Source: Luteimonas suaedae (lineage in GTDB: Bacteria > Pseudomonadota > Gammaproteobacteria > Xanthomonadales > Xanthomonadaceae). From it: a DNA stretch of 64,000 nucleotides. Positions within the stretch are counted from its first letter, which is position 1. The number at the start of each line of letters is the position of its first letter. The stretch covers positions 19,157 through 83,156 of the forward strand of contig NZ_VSSP01000015.1 of assembly GCF_008312895.1 (NCBI RefSeq), in the 5' to 3' direction. The notes under the pieces are model-generated. The model ran no database searches and had not been told where the DNA came from. It saw only the letters and a list, made by a program, of their open reading frames with translations. Below, in pieces: positions 32,851 to 42,698 of the stretch. The position numbers and the translations under genes are program-made.

Positions 32851-33906
32851 TCAGATTCCCAGTTCCTTGGCGAGAACGTGATGGAGCAGTGAACGCTGTT
32901 CTGTGAACGCACGCGTTAATTCTTGCCGCCCTTGCTCCAAGGTCATCAATGGCTTGCCTCCATCCACGATCAGGCCCCCAAGCCCAACAGAGTGCAGCAG
33001 GTCGGTGATCTTTCGGTTCTTTCCGCCAATCGCCAGGCAAAATGGAAGCGCACCTTGCGATGCAGCAAGCAGGATCACGTGGAGGCGGTTGCTCACCACG
33101 AACGTCGTGCCTGAGTATGCGGATTCCAGGTCCGCGATCTTGGATGCATGCCGCGCATACGCGTCAGAACCACGCCAGATCGTACTCAAGCGTCTCATGG
33201 GTTCGATGTCGCGCTCGACCTGGGATATGAAGGTGGTCGACTCCAGACAGACACTTCCGCCGATCGTTTCGGCTAGCGCTCTTACACGCGCATGCAACTG
33301 CGCAATTTCTTCGGTGTCGAGATTGTCCTCACGCAGCGACACGAGCACCTGCCCTTGAGTCGATGGCTTGGCATTGACAGGGAGGTTGAATGCAAGATCC
33401 GGGCAATACTCAACGCTGGAGAAGTCGTACTGGCGGGCCCGCGAGACCGAGCCGGCATCCCGTATCCCATAGAAGTACATTGACCGGGATAGCTTCGCCT
33501 CAAGTCTGAGACGAAGCCCATCCATGCGGCTTATGGATGCACCGATCTTTATAATGCGAACGCCGAAGAGCTTCAATAACGGAAACAACGCAGCGCGGAA
33601 GATGTCCCCCGGTGACACGCCACCCGGCGGGTCACCCGGAGTCAAAACAAGGTAATGTTTACATCCGCCCCTCAAAATAGCGCTCCCGAGCAGGCTGGCC
33701 ATTAATCGCCATTTTCCACGGAATGCGATCTCATCGTGCTTGACCCGAATCTCTTCGAGGAAGCTGGCCGGGGCTCCTGCGCTGGCAACTTTGAGCTCGC
33801 CATATTGTCGCAATAAGCTCAGTAACTCGCGATTGATCAGCGCATCTCCCGCATTGGAAAACTGCGTACTGGCTGAAAAATAAAATAACTGGTGAAGCTT
33901 TGACAT
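32851..33906 (-). CDS. Polysaccharide pyruvyl transferase family protein
   Basis: This 351-residue protein fits the PF04230 family, which adds pyruvate ketals from phosphoenolpyruvate to sugars (GumL, CsaB, WcaK). Visible features are the N-terminal QFSNAGDALINRELL (about residues 14-28), VRIIKIGASISRMDG, YGIRDAGSV and the C-terminal VSNRLHVILLAASQGALP with the conserved RLH motif. It acts in the cytoplasm on the lipid-linked repeat or a free nucleotide sugar. The start at 33906 follows an AT-rich leader without a good ribosome site. The GT2 gene follows 2 bases downstream. Confidence 0.9.
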   Translation of the reverse strand: MSKLHQLFYFSASTQFSNAGDALINRELLSLLRQYGELKVASAGAPASFLEEIRVKHDEIAFRGKWRLMASLLGSAILRGGCKHYLVLTPGDPPGGVSPGDIFRAALFPLLKLFGVRIIKIGASISRMDGLRLRLEAKLSRSMYFYGIRDAGSVSRARQYDFSSVEYCPDLAFNLPVNAKPSTQGQVLVSLREDNLDTEEIAQLHARVRALAETIGGSVCLESTTFISQVERDIEPMRRLSTIWRGSDAYARHASKIADLESAYSGTTFVVSNRLHVILLAASQGALPFCLAIGGKNRKITDLLHSVGLGGLIVDGGKPLMTLEQGRQELTRAFTEQRSLLHHVLAKELGI

Positions 33907-34030
33907 TGATTTATCCAGGATCAGGCTCGAAAAGCGGAATCCAGTGTGGAGCACACGACGCGTCACCTGCCAAGAAGGTGCAGGGCCCGCCACAGATTTT
34001 AATCAAACCTGCTCTCTTCTCGAGAGCCGA

Positions 34031-35320
34031 TCAGCGGACCAGATTCTTGATGGACCTGTAAATTTTGCGGAAATCCTCGACGCTCGGGACGAGGAAGTTG
34101 GCCGGCGCCACATTGAATCGCGCTCGGCAAGTGATGATGTACCCGATGAGCATGAGGTATTGCCCCAGCACGAGCGCCAAGGCGCCTCCATTGATTCCCA
34201 GCTTGGGGACGAGCCATAAAGCGAGAAGCAGGTTGATCACCAGGCTCGCCAACATCACCGGCGTGCCGAACAACGGTCGCCCTTGTCCGGCGATGGCCGG
34301 ATAGATGATCTTGTTGGCCGCCGCCGCGCCGAGGCCGAAAGCGAGAACGCGCAAGGCGTCGCCGGCGCCGCTATAGCCGCTGCCCAGCAACAACTGCAGG
34401 ACCAGTGGGGCGAACAACGCAACCAGCGCGGCCCCCAACGTGAAGCTCCAGAAGATCCAGCAAGCCACGCGGGCCGTCTTGGCAAGCACCTGGTCGGTCT
34501 TGGTGTCGCGGACGGACCTGGAGAACACCACAAGGCCGAATGCCGTCGCCGCCTCCAATACGATCTCATTGACACGAACGGCGGCAAAGAAGAGGCCGGC
34601 CGCGGCCGCATCGAAATGGTGCTCGATGACAAACATGCTCAGACGGGAGCAGAGCGTCACCAGGAACAGATTGAACGCGAATGGGATACCGTAGCCGATC
34701 AGGCCCTTGAGGCGGCCCAGCTTCGGCCGCAGCCCGGAGACGCCACGTAGTGCCAAGCGGGCGGCGACGGGCGCGGCGAGGGCGAAGGCCAGCGCGTAGG
34801 CCCAGATGGCGCTGAGGATGGTGGTGGCTGCCGTGGCGGCCAGAAGCAGCGCAAACAATGCCAGCAGCGCACGGGGAAGCGCTTCGGTGGCGCTGAACGC
34901 GCGGATATCGCCGCGGCCCAGGAACACCCCCTGCAGCAACATCACCAGCATGGTGCCGGCAACGCCGACGAAGATCGCGCCACCGGATGCCGTCGGAGAG
35001 AGCCCGGGCAGCGCTTTGCCGTACGTCAGGAAAACGATGGCTGCGCTGATGGCCGCCAACAGCGGCCAGACGGCCAGGGCCGTGGCCGCGCCTTCGCCGA
35101 TGCCGATCTGCTCGCGGCCGATCTGGTAGGCGACCGATTGCCGCAGCCCCAGACCGCCCAGCAGCGCGGAAAGGGTGATCGCCGTTGTGACGATACCGAA
35201 CCATCCGAATTCGGCGGGGGACAGGAACCGGGCCAGCAGGACAAAGGACAGCAACTGCGCCAAGCGGATGAAGCCACGGGCAAACAGGATGGTGAACGCA
35301 TCGCGGAAAAGGCCGTTCAT
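34031..35320 (-). CDS. Wzx-type oligosaccharide flippase
   Basis: A 429-residue membrane protein with about 12 hydrophobic segments; the N-terminus (FIRLAQLLSFVLLARFLSPAEFGWFGIVTT) is typical of the MATE-like polysaccharide transporter family. It would flip the undecaprenyl-linked repeat unit to the periplasm for the Wzy polymerase. The ATG at 35320 overlaps the stop of a 34-codon ORF upstream (ATGA). An alternative start at 35353, 11 codons upstream, has GAGGAA close before it. It is transcribed with the polymerase and transferase genes downstream. Confidence 0.9.
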   Translation of the reverse strand: MNGLFRDAFTILFARGFIRLAQLLSFVLLARFLSPAEFGWFGIVTTAITLSALLGGLGLRQSVAYQIGREQIGIGEGAATALAVWPLLAAISAAIVFLTYGKALPGLSPTASGGAIFVGVAGTMLVMLLQGVFLGRGDIRAFSATEALPRALLALFALLLAATAATTILSAIWAYALAFALAAPVAARLALRGVSGLRPKLGRLKGLIGYGIPFAFNLFLVTLCSRLSMFVIEHHFDAAAAGLFFAAVRVNEIVLEAATAFGLVVFSRSVRDTKTDQVLAKTARVACWIFWSFTLGAALVALFAPLVLQLLLGSGYSGAGDALRVLAFGLGAAAANKIIYPAIAGQGRPLFGTPVMLASLVINLLLALWLVPKLGINGGALALVLGQYLMLIGYIITCRARFNVAPANFLVPSVEDFRKIYRSIKNLVR

Positions 35321-35421
35321 GCCGTGTCTGTCGCTTCGGCCCGCATCTGCCATCGTTCCTCGGCCGCGCTGACACGAACCCGCCCCACGGGCACGATACC
35401 GCCGTCAATGACCGCATACAT
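35317..35421 (-). CDS. Possible 34-residue ORF coupled to the flippase
   Basis: A short ORF with GGAG eight bases before its ATG and a TGA that overlaps the flippase ATG. The peptide (MYAVIDGGIVPVGRVRV, then a polar acidic tail) has no signal or membrane segment and I do not recognise it. It may be a leader peptide that couples translation, or the leftover start of a lost gene. Confidence 0.35.
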   Translation of the reverse strand: MYAVIDGGIVPVGRVRVSAAEERWQMRAEATDTA

Positions 35422-35458
35422 CAGGGATTCTCCTGACCTGACTGAAGGGGCGGGGCGC

Positions 35459-36250
35459 TCAAGAAGCGGAAGCGCGTTGCGTGTATCGGACGAGGCGATA
35501 GGCGGCAACGGGATTGGTGACCATGTAGCGCCAGAGCAGGCGCTTCGGATCGTCGAGGGCCCGGAACAGCCATTCCAGGCCGAGCTGCTGCATCCACGGC
35601 GGCGCCCTCGGCACGTCTCCCGCCAGGAACGCATAGAGGCCGCCACACGTCTTGATCCAGCCGACGCCGTGCAGGTTCCTTCGATTCCTGACGGCCCAGT
35701 ACTCCTGCCGCGGCTTGCCCAGCGCGACCCAGAGCACGTCCGCCCCGCTGCGGCGGATCTCCTCGCAGACCGTCTCGTCCTGGTTCGGTGCGAAGTAGCC
35801 GTCGCGGCTGCCGACGATCTCCACCTTCGGATAGAGGCGCCTGATGGCCTCGACCGCGGCGCGGTTCTGCTGCTCCTTCGCGCCCAGGATGTAGAAGCGC
35901 AGGCCGTGCCGTTCCGCCGCGTCGGCCGCGTCGTGGAAGAAGTCGGTCGTGGCGATGCGCTGGGGCAACGGATGCCGGGTGAGGCGGCTGGCGAGCACCA
36001 CCGGCATGCCGTCGGCATGGATGATGTCGGCCTGCGCCATGGTCTCGGCGAATTCCCGATCTCGTCCGGCCAGCGCAATGCCCTGCCCGTTGGAGGACAG
36101 CACCACCTTCGGCAGCCAATGCTCGCGGTCGTTCCGCGCGGCCAGGCAGTCCTGCACCATGCAGTCGGCCAGTTGCCGCCGGGTGACCGAGGCGGTGGCA
36201 AACCCGCCCACGCGGACCACGGGAAAGTCATAGGGGTTGGAGTGCGGCAT
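35459..36250 (-). CDS. WecG/TagA/CpsF-family glycosyltransferase
   Basis: A 263-residue enzyme of the GT26 family. Signature segments are VLSSNGQGIALAGRD, ADIIHADGMPVVLASRL (with the catalytic-type Asp), FYILGAKEQQNRAAVEAI, GSRDGYF and DVLWVALGKPRQEYW. Members such as GumM, WecG and TagA add a sugar or sugar acid to a lipid-linked acceptor. The C-terminus (PKRLLWRYMVTNP) forms the membrane-binding tail. The ATG at 36250 overlaps the epimerase stop by 23 bases; an upstream TTG at 36271 is possible. Confidence 0.92.
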   Translation of the reverse strand: MPHSNPYDFPVVRVGGFATASVTRRQLADCMVQDCLAARNDREHWLPKVVLSSNGQGIALAGRDREFAETMAQADIIHADGMPVVLASRLTRHPLPQRIATTDFFHDAADAAERHGLRFYILGAKEQQNRAAVEAIRRLYPKVEIVGSRDGYFAPNQDETVCEEIRRSGADVLWVALGKPRQEYWAVRNRRNLHGVGWIKTCGGLYAFLAGDVPRAPPWMQQLGLEWLFRALDDPKRLLWRYMVTNPVAAYRLVRYTQRASAS

Positions 36251-37241
36251 CGGACGTTCGTGGTTGTTCAACGTGGTAGAAATCGCGGTACCAGCGGGCG
36301 AAGCGCTCCAGCCCGATGGCGAGGTCGGTCCTGGGCGCGAACCCGTGGTCGAGTTGGGTACGGTCGATGTCGGCGTAGGTGGCGTACACGTCTCCCGGCT
36401 GCATCGGAAGCATGCGCATCTCGGCGCGCCTGCCCAGCAACCGTTCCAGCAAGGTGATCATGTCCAGCAGCCGCTCCGGATGGTTGTGGCCCAGGTTGTA
36501 GACCCGGTGCGGCACCGGATCGGCGAGCGCGGCGGGTTCGGCGGACACGATGGACGCGATGCCGTCGACGATGTCGTCGATGTAGGTGAAATCGCGCTTC
36601 ATGTCGCCGTGGTTGTAGACATCGATCGGCCTGCCTGCCGTGATCGCGTCGGCGAACTTGAAGTAGGCCATGTCCGGCCGGCCCCAGGGGCCGTAGACGG
36701 TGAAGAAGCGCAGGGAGGTGATCGGGAACCGGTACAGATGCGCATAGGCATGGCACATCATCTCGTCCGCCTTCTTGGTCGCCGCGTACAGCGACACCGG
36801 CGCATCCACCCGGTCGTCCACCGAGAACGGAAGTCGGGTGTTGGCGCCATAGACCGACGACGAGGAGGCGAAGACCAGGTGCTTGACGCCGTTGTGGCGG
36901 CAGCCTTCCAGCACCGTCAGCGCGCCGGTCAGGTTGCTATCGACGTAGGCGAAGGGATTCTCCAGCGAATAGCGCACCCCGGCCTGCGCCCCCAGGTGCA
37001 GCACCAGGTCGAAGCCATGCTCGCGGAACAGCGCGGCCATGCCGTCGCGGTCGGCCAGGTCCAGCTTGAGGAAGGAGAACCCCGGCCTTCCCTCGAGCTG
37101 GGCGAGCCGTGCGTGCTTCAGGCGCACGTCGTAGTAATCGTTGAGGTTGTCGATGCCGACGATCTCATGCGCCTCGCCGAGCAGACGCAGCGAGCTGTGA
37201 TATCCGATGAAGCCGGCGGCGCCCGTGACGAGAATCTTCAT
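36228..37241 (-). CDS. UDP-glucuronate 4-epimerase-like SDR
   Basis: A 337-residue NAD-dependent epimerase of the extended SDR type. The Rossmann motif is GAAGFIGYHSS (residues 7-17), the catalytic Tyr-Lys pair is in YAATKKAD (about 152), and the Ser is in FASSSSVYG. GIDNLNDYYDVRLKHARL and RFFTVYGPWGRPDMAYFKF are typical of UDP-glucuronate 4-epimerases (CapI group), which make UDP-galacturonate. The adjacent UDP-glucose dehydrogenase gene would supply UDP-glucuronate, so the two probably form a pathway to a uronic acid in the polysaccharide. The genes are 24 bases apart. Confidence 0.92.
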   Translation of the reverse strand: MKILVTGAAGFIGYHSSLRLLGEAHEIVGIDNLNDYYDVRLKHARLAQLEGRPGFSFLKLDLADRDGMAALFREHGFDLVLHLGAQAGVRYSLENPFAYVDSNLTGALTVLEGCRHNGVKHLVFASSSSVYGANTRLPFSVDDRVDAPVSLYAATKKADEMMCHAYAHLYRFPITSLRFFTVYGPWGRPDMAYFKFADAITAGRPIDVYNHGDMKRDFTYIDDIVDGIASIVSAEPAALADPVPHRVYNLGHNHPERLLDMITLLERLLGRRAEMRMLPMQPGDVYATYADIDRTQLDHGFAPRTDLAIGLERFARWYRDFYHVEQPRTSDAALQPL

Positions 37242-37265
37242 GTGCTGGTCGTCCAGAAGGGCCGG

Positions 37266-38432
37266 TCAATCCGCGCCGAACAGGTCGCGGCTGTAGACCT
37301 TGTGCTCGACATCGCGCAGGTCGTCGGTGATCCGGTTGGCCACGATGACGTCCGACTGCTGCTTGAACGCCGCCAGGTCGTTGACGACCTGCGAGTGGAA
37401 GAACTCGGCATCGCTCAACACCGGCTCGTGGACGATCACCCCGATGCCCTTGGCCTTGATCCGCTTCATGACGCCCTGGATGCTCGAGGTGCGGAAGTTG
37501 TCCGAGCCGGCCTTCATGACCAGGCGATAGATCCCAACCACGCGTGGGCTCCGGCGGATCACCTCGGCGGCGATGAAGTCCTTGCGGGTGGAATTCGACG
37601 CGACGATGGCGTTGATCAGGTTCTGTGGGATATCGCAATAGTTGGCCAGCAGCTGCTTGGTGTCCTTGGGCAGGCAATAGCCGCCGTATCCGAACGAGGG
37701 ATTGTTGTAGTGGCTGCCCACGCGTGGGTCCAGCCCGACGCCCTCGATGATCTGGCGCGTGCCCAGCCGGTGGCTGGCGGCGTAGGTGTCCAGTTCATTG
37801 AAGAAGGCCACGCGCATGGCCAGGTAGGTGTTGGCGAACAGCTTGATCGCCTCGGCCTCGGTCGGATCGGTGAACAGGATCGGCACGTCCTGCTTGATTG
37901 CGCCTTCCCGCAGCAGGCCCGCAAAGGTCTCGGCCCGGGCCGATCGCTCGCCGACGATGATCCGGCTCGGATGCAGGTTGTCATGCAGCGCCCTGCCCTC
38001 CCGCAGGAACTCCGGGGAGAACAGGATGTGGTCGCAGCCGAATTGTTCCCGCACCTTGACGGTGTAACCCACGGGCACGGTCGACTTGATGACCATGACC
38101 GCCTTCGGATTGATCGCGAGCACGTCAGAGATGACCGACTCCACCGAGCCGGTATTGAAACAGTTGGTCAGCGGGTCATAGTCGGTCGGCGTGGCGATCA
38201 CGACGAAATCCGCGCCTTCATAGGCCAGCGGCTTGTCGAGCGTGGCGTTGAAGTCGAGCGTGTGGTTGCTCAGGTAGTGCTGGACCTCATGGTCCTCGAT
38301 CGGGGTCTGCCGCCGGTTGAGCAAGTCGACCTTGGCCGAATCGATATCGAGCGCCACCACCTGATGGTGCTGGGCAAGGAGGATGGCGTTGGAGAGGCCG
38401 ACGTATCCGGTACCGGCGATGGCGATTTTCAT
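37266..38432 (-). CDS. ugd: UDP-glucose 6-dehydrogenase
   Basis: A 388-residue enzyme that oxidises UDP-glucose to UDP-glucuronate in two steps with NAD. The length equals that of E. coli Ugd and the sequence is very similar from memory ([50 protein letters not shown]). The catalytic Cys is in [15 protein letters not shown] (about residue 254). The C-terminal domain ([13 protein letters not shown]) binds UDP. It works with the downstream epimerase. The gene sits in the polysaccharide cluster, 115 bases after the initiating-transferase gene. Confidence 0.95.
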   Translation of the reverse strand: MKIAIAGTGYVGLSNAILLAQHHQVVALDIDSAKVDLLNRRQTPIEDHEVQHYLSNHTLDFNATLDKPLAYEGADFVVIATPTDYDPLTNCFNTGSVESVISDVLAINPKAVMVIKSTVPVGYTVKVREQFGCDHILFSPEFLREGRALHDNLHPSRIIVGERSARAETFAGLLREGAIKQDVPILFTDPTEAEAIKLFANTYLAMRVAFFNELDTYAASHRLGTRQIIEGVGLDPRVGSHYNNPSFGYGGYCLPKDTKQLLANYCDIPQNLINAIVASNSTRKDFIAAEVIRRSPRVVGIYRLVMKAGSDNFRTSSIQGVMKRIKAKGIGVIVHEPVLSDAEFFHSQVVNDLAAFKQQSDVIVANRITDDLRDVEHKVYSRDLFGAD

Positions 38433-38547
38433 GGAGGTGGGGGCTCGTTCTTTTGTTGGTTTCGTCGTGTTTCCGGCGCCGGGGAAGCCGGACGATCCGT
38501 CCGCCGCGCCGCCCGGGAACGCACATCCTGTGCATGCAACAGCGTGC

Positions 38548-39981
38548 TCAGTAGGCGTTCTTGCCGAAGAAGCCCTTCAGCACGGTCATTGCGATGATTT
38601 TCAGGTCGAGGGCGAGCGACCAGTTCTGCAGATAGAACAGGTCGTATCTCACCCGCTTGGCCATCTTCTCCAAGGTGTCGGTTTCGCCGCGCAGGCCGTT
38701 GACCTGGGCCCAGCCGGTAATGCCCGGCTTGACCCGGTGCCGCTGCATGTAGTGGTCCACCAGGGTCTTGTAATGTTCGTTGTGGGCGATCGCGTGCGGG
38801 CGCGGGCCGACGATCGACATCGTTCCCTGCAGTACGTTGAAGAACTGCGGCAGCTCGTCCAGGCTGGTGCGGCGCAGGAAGGCGCCCAACGGCGTCACCC
38901 GCGGGTCGTCGCGCGTGGCCTGGGTCACCTGGCCGTCGTGTTCCTGGTGCACGCGCATGCTGCGGAATTTCCAGACCTCGATCGGCTTGCCGTCGCGGCC
39001 GTGGCGCAGCTGGCGAAACAGCACCGGACCGGGCGAGCTCAGCTTCACCGCCACCGCGATGGTCGTCAGCAACGGCGAAATCAGCAGCAGGATCAGCGAT
39101 GCCAGCAGCTTGTCCTCGGCGGCCTTGACCACGCGGGCTTCGCCGTCCAGCGGGCTGGAGCGCAGGTTGATCACCGGCAGGCCGAGAAAACTGTCGACGG
39201 AGTGGTTCAGCAGACGCATGCCGAACAGGTCGGGCAGGTACTTGACGTCGGCGGTGGAGTGTTCCAGCTGGGCGAGAGCGAAGGAGATCTTCGCTTGCTC
39301 ATGCATCGGCAGGGCAAGCCAGACCTGGTCGATGTGGGAGGACTCGACATAGCCGCCGAGGTTCTCCAGGCCGCCGAGCATCGGCACACCGGTCAACTGG
39401 CCACGATCGGCATGGGTGGCGAACCAGCCGCGCACCCGGATGCCGGCCCAGTGGCTGCGGCGCAAGGTGTCGAGAATGCGTTGTGCGTCCGGATTGGCGC
39501 CGACGATGACCGCACTGCGCAAGTCCAGGCCACGCTCGCGCACCCAATGCGCGGCACTGCGCACGCCCACGCGCAGCGCAACGGCAGCGCACAGCGACAG
39601 GCCGAACCAGCTCAGTGCCCAGATCCGCGAGATGTCGCCGGTCAGCTTCAATGCCGCCGCATAGACCAGCAGCACGACGAACAGCAACGCCCATTGCGCA
39701 GTCAACTTGAGTATTTCGGCCACCAGGCCGCGGCCGCGCCAGCTGCGGTACAGCGACGAGCCGTTGAGGATGAGCAGCGCGAACACCAGGGTGTGAGCGA
39801 TGGCGCGCAGATATTCGAGCGGCAGATCGGCGTTGCCGAAGCGCAACCGGTAGGCAAGCGCGGCCGTGCCGGCGAGAATGGCCAGATCCCCCAATCGCAG
39901 GCCCAGGCCGAAAGCGATCGTGAATTTGCTGGCGCTGGGCCAAGCGCTCTCGGCTCCGCGCCGAAGGGACATGGATGGCAT
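38548..39981 (-). CDS. Undecaprenyl-phosphate glucose phosphotransferase (GumD/WcaJ type)
   Basis: A 477-residue polyprenol-phosphate hexose-1-phosphate transferase that starts the repeat unit by placing glucose-1-phosphate on undecaprenyl phosphate. There are four N-terminal hydrophobic segments (about residues 20-120), a central CoA-binding-like Rossmann domain ([15 protein letters not shown]), a further hydrophobic hairpin ([15 protein letters not shown]), and the catalytic core with [39 protein letters not shown] and SIVGPRP. The full-length form matches GumD. The start at 39981 is preceded by a weak GGAAA; 39972 is an alternative. Confidence 0.95.
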   Translation of the reverse strand: MPSMSLRRGAESAWPSASKFTIAFGLGLRLGDLAILAGTAALAYRLRFGNADLPLEYLRAIAHTLVFALLILNGSSLYRSWRGRGLVAEILKLTAQWALLFVVLLVYAAALKLTGDISRIWALSWFGLSLCAAVALRVGVRSAAHWVRERGLDLRSAVIVGANPDAQRILDTLRRSHWAGIRVRGWFATHADRGQLTGVPMLGGLENLGGYVESSHIDQVWLALPMHEQAKISFALAQLEHSTADVKYLPDLFGMRLLNHSVDSFLGLPVINLRSSPLDGEARVVKAAEDKLLASLILLLISPLLTTIAVAVKLSSPGPVLFRQLRHGRDGKPIEVWKFRSMRVHQEHDGQVTQATRDDPRVTPLGAFLRRTSLDELPQFFNVLQGTMSIVGPRPHAIAHNEHYKTLVDHYMQRHRVKPGITGWAQVNGLRGETDTLEKMAKRVRYDLFYLQNWSLALDLKIIAMTVLKGFFGKNAY

Positions 39982-40448
39982 TTCGCGTTTCCACTGATTT
40001 TGGCGTCGGTTTTCCCTCCCGACCACCACGGCATCGCGGCGAAAGCCGGCGTTGCCGCACATGCATTGGTCAAGCCAACGTTGCCGGTGTTAATACGTAC
40101 AACGAAGTTATGACCGAGGCATGGCAATTACATCTGGATAATGACTGGACTTACTCGACAGTTTTTCGCGCGAATTCCGCAGCCATAACCGGCCGCCGCG
40201 GATGCGCGGATCCCAGCGCAATAATCTTCGGGATCAATTCCAGATGCCCCCGAAGCAAATATAGATGGGTGGAAGCCCGCGGCGCAATACATATTGTCGA
40301 CGCAAAATCGGAACTGTGACGAATGCCGATATCGATCGAAGCGTTGTGTGCGCTTGATCGCAACTGCCGTGCGCCGACCAGGCCGATGCGAACGGATACC
40401 GGCGAGGCGGTAGTATTTTTGTAATCTCTTTCGAGGGTGTCGTATTGG
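39982..40448. other. Intergenic region, 467 bp, AT-richer
   Basis: Lies between the gfcD-like gene and the initiating-transferase gene, both on the minus strand. It is markedly AT-richer than the flanks and should hold the promoter of the biosynthesis cluster. A 101-codon minus-strand frame (40151-40456) overlaps the gfcD stop but looks non-coding. No terminator or JUMPstart/ops element was found on the minus strand. Confidence 0.5.
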
Positions 40449-42698
40449 TTACTCATCGATCCGATCGATATTCTCGAAGAAAAAGCTCCGGTCGCGTTCG
40501 TCGGTCATGTCGTACAGGTGGTACTTGCGGCCCAGGCGGGCGCCGCCGTCCCGGGTGAGCGGATTCCAGAGCACGGTGGAGCGTGCGCGGGTCGAGCGCG
40601 GCAGGAACAACTCGAACGGCACGGAAAAGTAGATGCCCTTGTCGAAACTGCCTTCTCCGAACTGCTCCGAAGACACGTCGGTCAGGGTGAAGTACGCGCC
40701 CATGATGGCGCCGTTGTCGAAGACCCGCGCAAGATTGACGGTCGCCCCCCAGTCGCCGGCCAGGTAGCGGCCCGCGCTGACGATTGCCCGGATGCGCGGA
40801 TCCTCGCCGAGCTGGTAGTACAAGCTGGCGTGGCCTGTCGCGACCTCGTAGTCCCGGAAACTCGCGTTCTGCCGGAAGCCGCGCTGCTTGACCCAGTTCG
40901 CCTCCAGGCCGAGCGCCCAGCGCTCGCCGAAGGGCCGGTACAGCACCTCGCCGCCGACGCCGCCGTACATGTACTCCAGCATGCCGGCGTAGGCCATGCC
41001 GTAGACATCGCGCGATAGCTGGCGGACGCCGGTCAGCTGCAGGGTGGGGAAGGTGACATCGGCAGTCGTCAGATAGCGGCGCAGGTCGGTGCGCACGCGC
41101 GGCAGGTTGCTCGGCGCGTCGTACCTGAACTTGTCGTAGTTGTTGAGCAGGTTGGCGCTGGCCGTGCCGCTGAGCCACAGGCTGCGGTTGAAGAAATAGC
41201 TTGCCGAGTAGTCGGCCGAAACCTGGTACAGGAAGAAGGCGTCCGGGCCGCCGAGGTTCTGCCCGAAGCTCAACGAAAGGTCCTGGTCGAACCGGTCCAG
41301 GGGCGCCTGGTACAGCACGTCGCGCCGCTGCCGGCTCGGTGGGTTGAGCTCCACGTTGCGGGTCAGCTCGTCCAGGCCGATGCGGCCGTCGCGATAGTCC
41401 GCGAACTTGCCGCGGTGGACGCTGGCCTCGGCCATCGGCATGCCCAGGGTGGTGTTGATCAGCGTGAACCACTCGACGTCGGGGCCGGCCGCATGGTCCA
41501 GGATGCGGGCGCTGCGCCCCAGCCCCTTGGCGGGATAGAGATAGCGTCCCTGCGCACCGGTGACCAGCAGCTCGCTGCCGCGCAGCTGGATCTGCTCGAC
41601 ATTGAATCCGGCGTTGTCGCGCAGCAGGTCCGCCACGGCCTCCCAGTCGGTCCCGGCCAGCGCCTGCAGGTCGCGTTCGCGTTCGGCGCGGGCCTTGTCG
41701 GCGGCGTCGCGATGGAATCCCGGCGCGATGCCGCCGTCGGCCTGCGCGCCGGCGACGGCGACGGCGACGGCGACGGCGGCGTCTTCGGCGGTCGCGCCGA
41801 GTTGGCGTGGCGCGACCGGCGGCGGGTCGAGCGGCTTGGCCATCGCGACGGCCTGGTCGAGATTGGTGCGCAGGGTGATGCCGACCATGGCCTCGTTGCC
41901 GCGCTCCCAGCCGAGGGTGAACTGCACGTTGGGATGCGCGGTCAACACCGCGCCGACGTTGATGGGGCTGCTGCTCGGGCGTATCCGGATGCGCCGGGGC
42001 TCGTTGCGGTAGTCGTTGCCGTCGTATTCCAGCTTCAGCTCCAGCGGTTTCCATGGCGTCCGCCAGGCGATGCCGCCGAATACGCCGACCCGGCCGCGGA
42101 ACATGTTGCTCAAGCCGAACTTGCCGGCGTTGACGACCGAACTGGTGGGAGTCGGGCGTTCCTTGAAGCGGTCGTCCAGGGCGCCGAGCGGATTGCCGAA
42201 ATCACCCCGGTTGCCGAGATAGCCGGTGGCCGCGCCTGCACTGACGTCGACCGGTCCGAAGCGCTTGCTGGCGACCAGGTACTCGCCGGAAAACAGCCCG
42301 GTGCCGCCGAGGTCGCGGATGCCGAAGGCCACCTCGGGCAGCCACCGGCTCTCGCGCCACAGGCGCAGCTTCACGTCGATCGATTTGTCCTTGTAGTGCT
42401 GGTCGCCGCTGAGCGACGGCGAGCCGTAGCGTATACCGGTGACGTTCATGTAGCGGAACGTGCCCTCCAGCCACGAGAACGGCTGCATCGAGACGTTGTA
42501 GCGGCTGTAGGGCGAGGTGTGCGTCGCGGTGAAGGCGAGTTCGCCGGGCGCGGCCATGCGCGCGCTTGGGGTCTGCATCAGGCCGACTCCGCCCCAGTCG
42601 CTCTGGCTGGACAGGGTCTGGCCATGGACGCCGGCGCATGCGCCGAGGGCAAGCAGCCCGAGGACCGGACGCGACAGGTCCCGGCACGCGGGCGGCAT
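40449..42698 (-). CDS. gfcD: GfcD/YjbH-family outer-membrane protein
   Basis: A 749-residue exported protein of the YjbH family. The signal peptide ends near residue 26 (AGVHGQ). SDWGGVGLMQTPSARMAAPGEL at about residue 33 and repeated aromatic-Gly beta-strand patterns (YRPFGERWALGLEANWVKQRGF, FSVPFELFLPR) indicate a beta-barrel. Family members are outer-membrane lipoprotein-like or barrel proteins needed for group 4 capsule or Yjb polysaccharide export. A low-complexity stretch (AVAVAVAVAGA, encoded by a GCC-GTC tandem near 41755-41785) sits in the middle. The start overlaps the gfcC stop by one base. Confidence 0.9.
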   Translation of the reverse strand: MPPACRDLSRPVLGLLALGACAGVHGQTLSSQSDWGGVGLMQTPSARMAAPGELAFTATHTSPYSRYNVSMQPFSWLEGTFRYMNVTGIRYGSPSLSGDQHYKDKSIDVKLRLWRESRWLPEVAFGIRDLGGTGLFSGEYLVASKRFGPVDVSAGAATGYLGNRGDFGNPLGALDDRFKERPTPTSSVVNAGKFGLSNMFRGRVGVFGGIAWRTPWKPLELKLEYDGNDYRNEPRRIRIRPSSSPINVGAVLTAHPNVQFTLGWERGNEAMVGITLRTNLDQAVAMAKPLDPPPVAPRQLGATAEDAAVAVAVAVAGAQADGGIAPGFHRDAADKARAERERDLQALAGTDWEAVADLLRDNAGFNVEQIQLRGSELLVTGAQGRYLYPAKGLGRSARILDHAAGPDVEWFTLINTTLGMPMAEASVHRGKFADYRDGRIGLDELTRNVELNPPSRQRRDVLYQAPLDRFDQDLSLSFGQNLGGPDAFFLYQVSADYSASYFFNRSLWLSGTASANLLNNYDKFRYDAPSNLPRVRTDLRRYLTTADVTFPTLQLTGVRQLSRDVYGMAYAGMLEYMYGGVGGEVLYRPFGERWALGLEANWVKQRGFRQNASFRDYEVATGHASLYYQLGEDPRIRAIVSAGRYLAGDWGATVNLARVFDNGAIMGAYFTLTDVSSEQFGEGSFDKGIYFSVPFELFLPRSTRARSTVLWNPLTRDGGARLGRKYHLYDMTDERDRSFFFENIDRIDE

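Noticed and set aside
40400..40425. GGCGGTAG resembling an ops/JUMPstart element
   Set aside because: It lies on the plus strand, while the polysaccharide genes on both sides are on the minus strand.
40151..40456. 101-codon minus-strand frame after gfcD
   Set aside because: It overlaps the gfcD stop, lies in AT-rich DNA that looks regulatory, has no good ribosome site, and matches no family I know.
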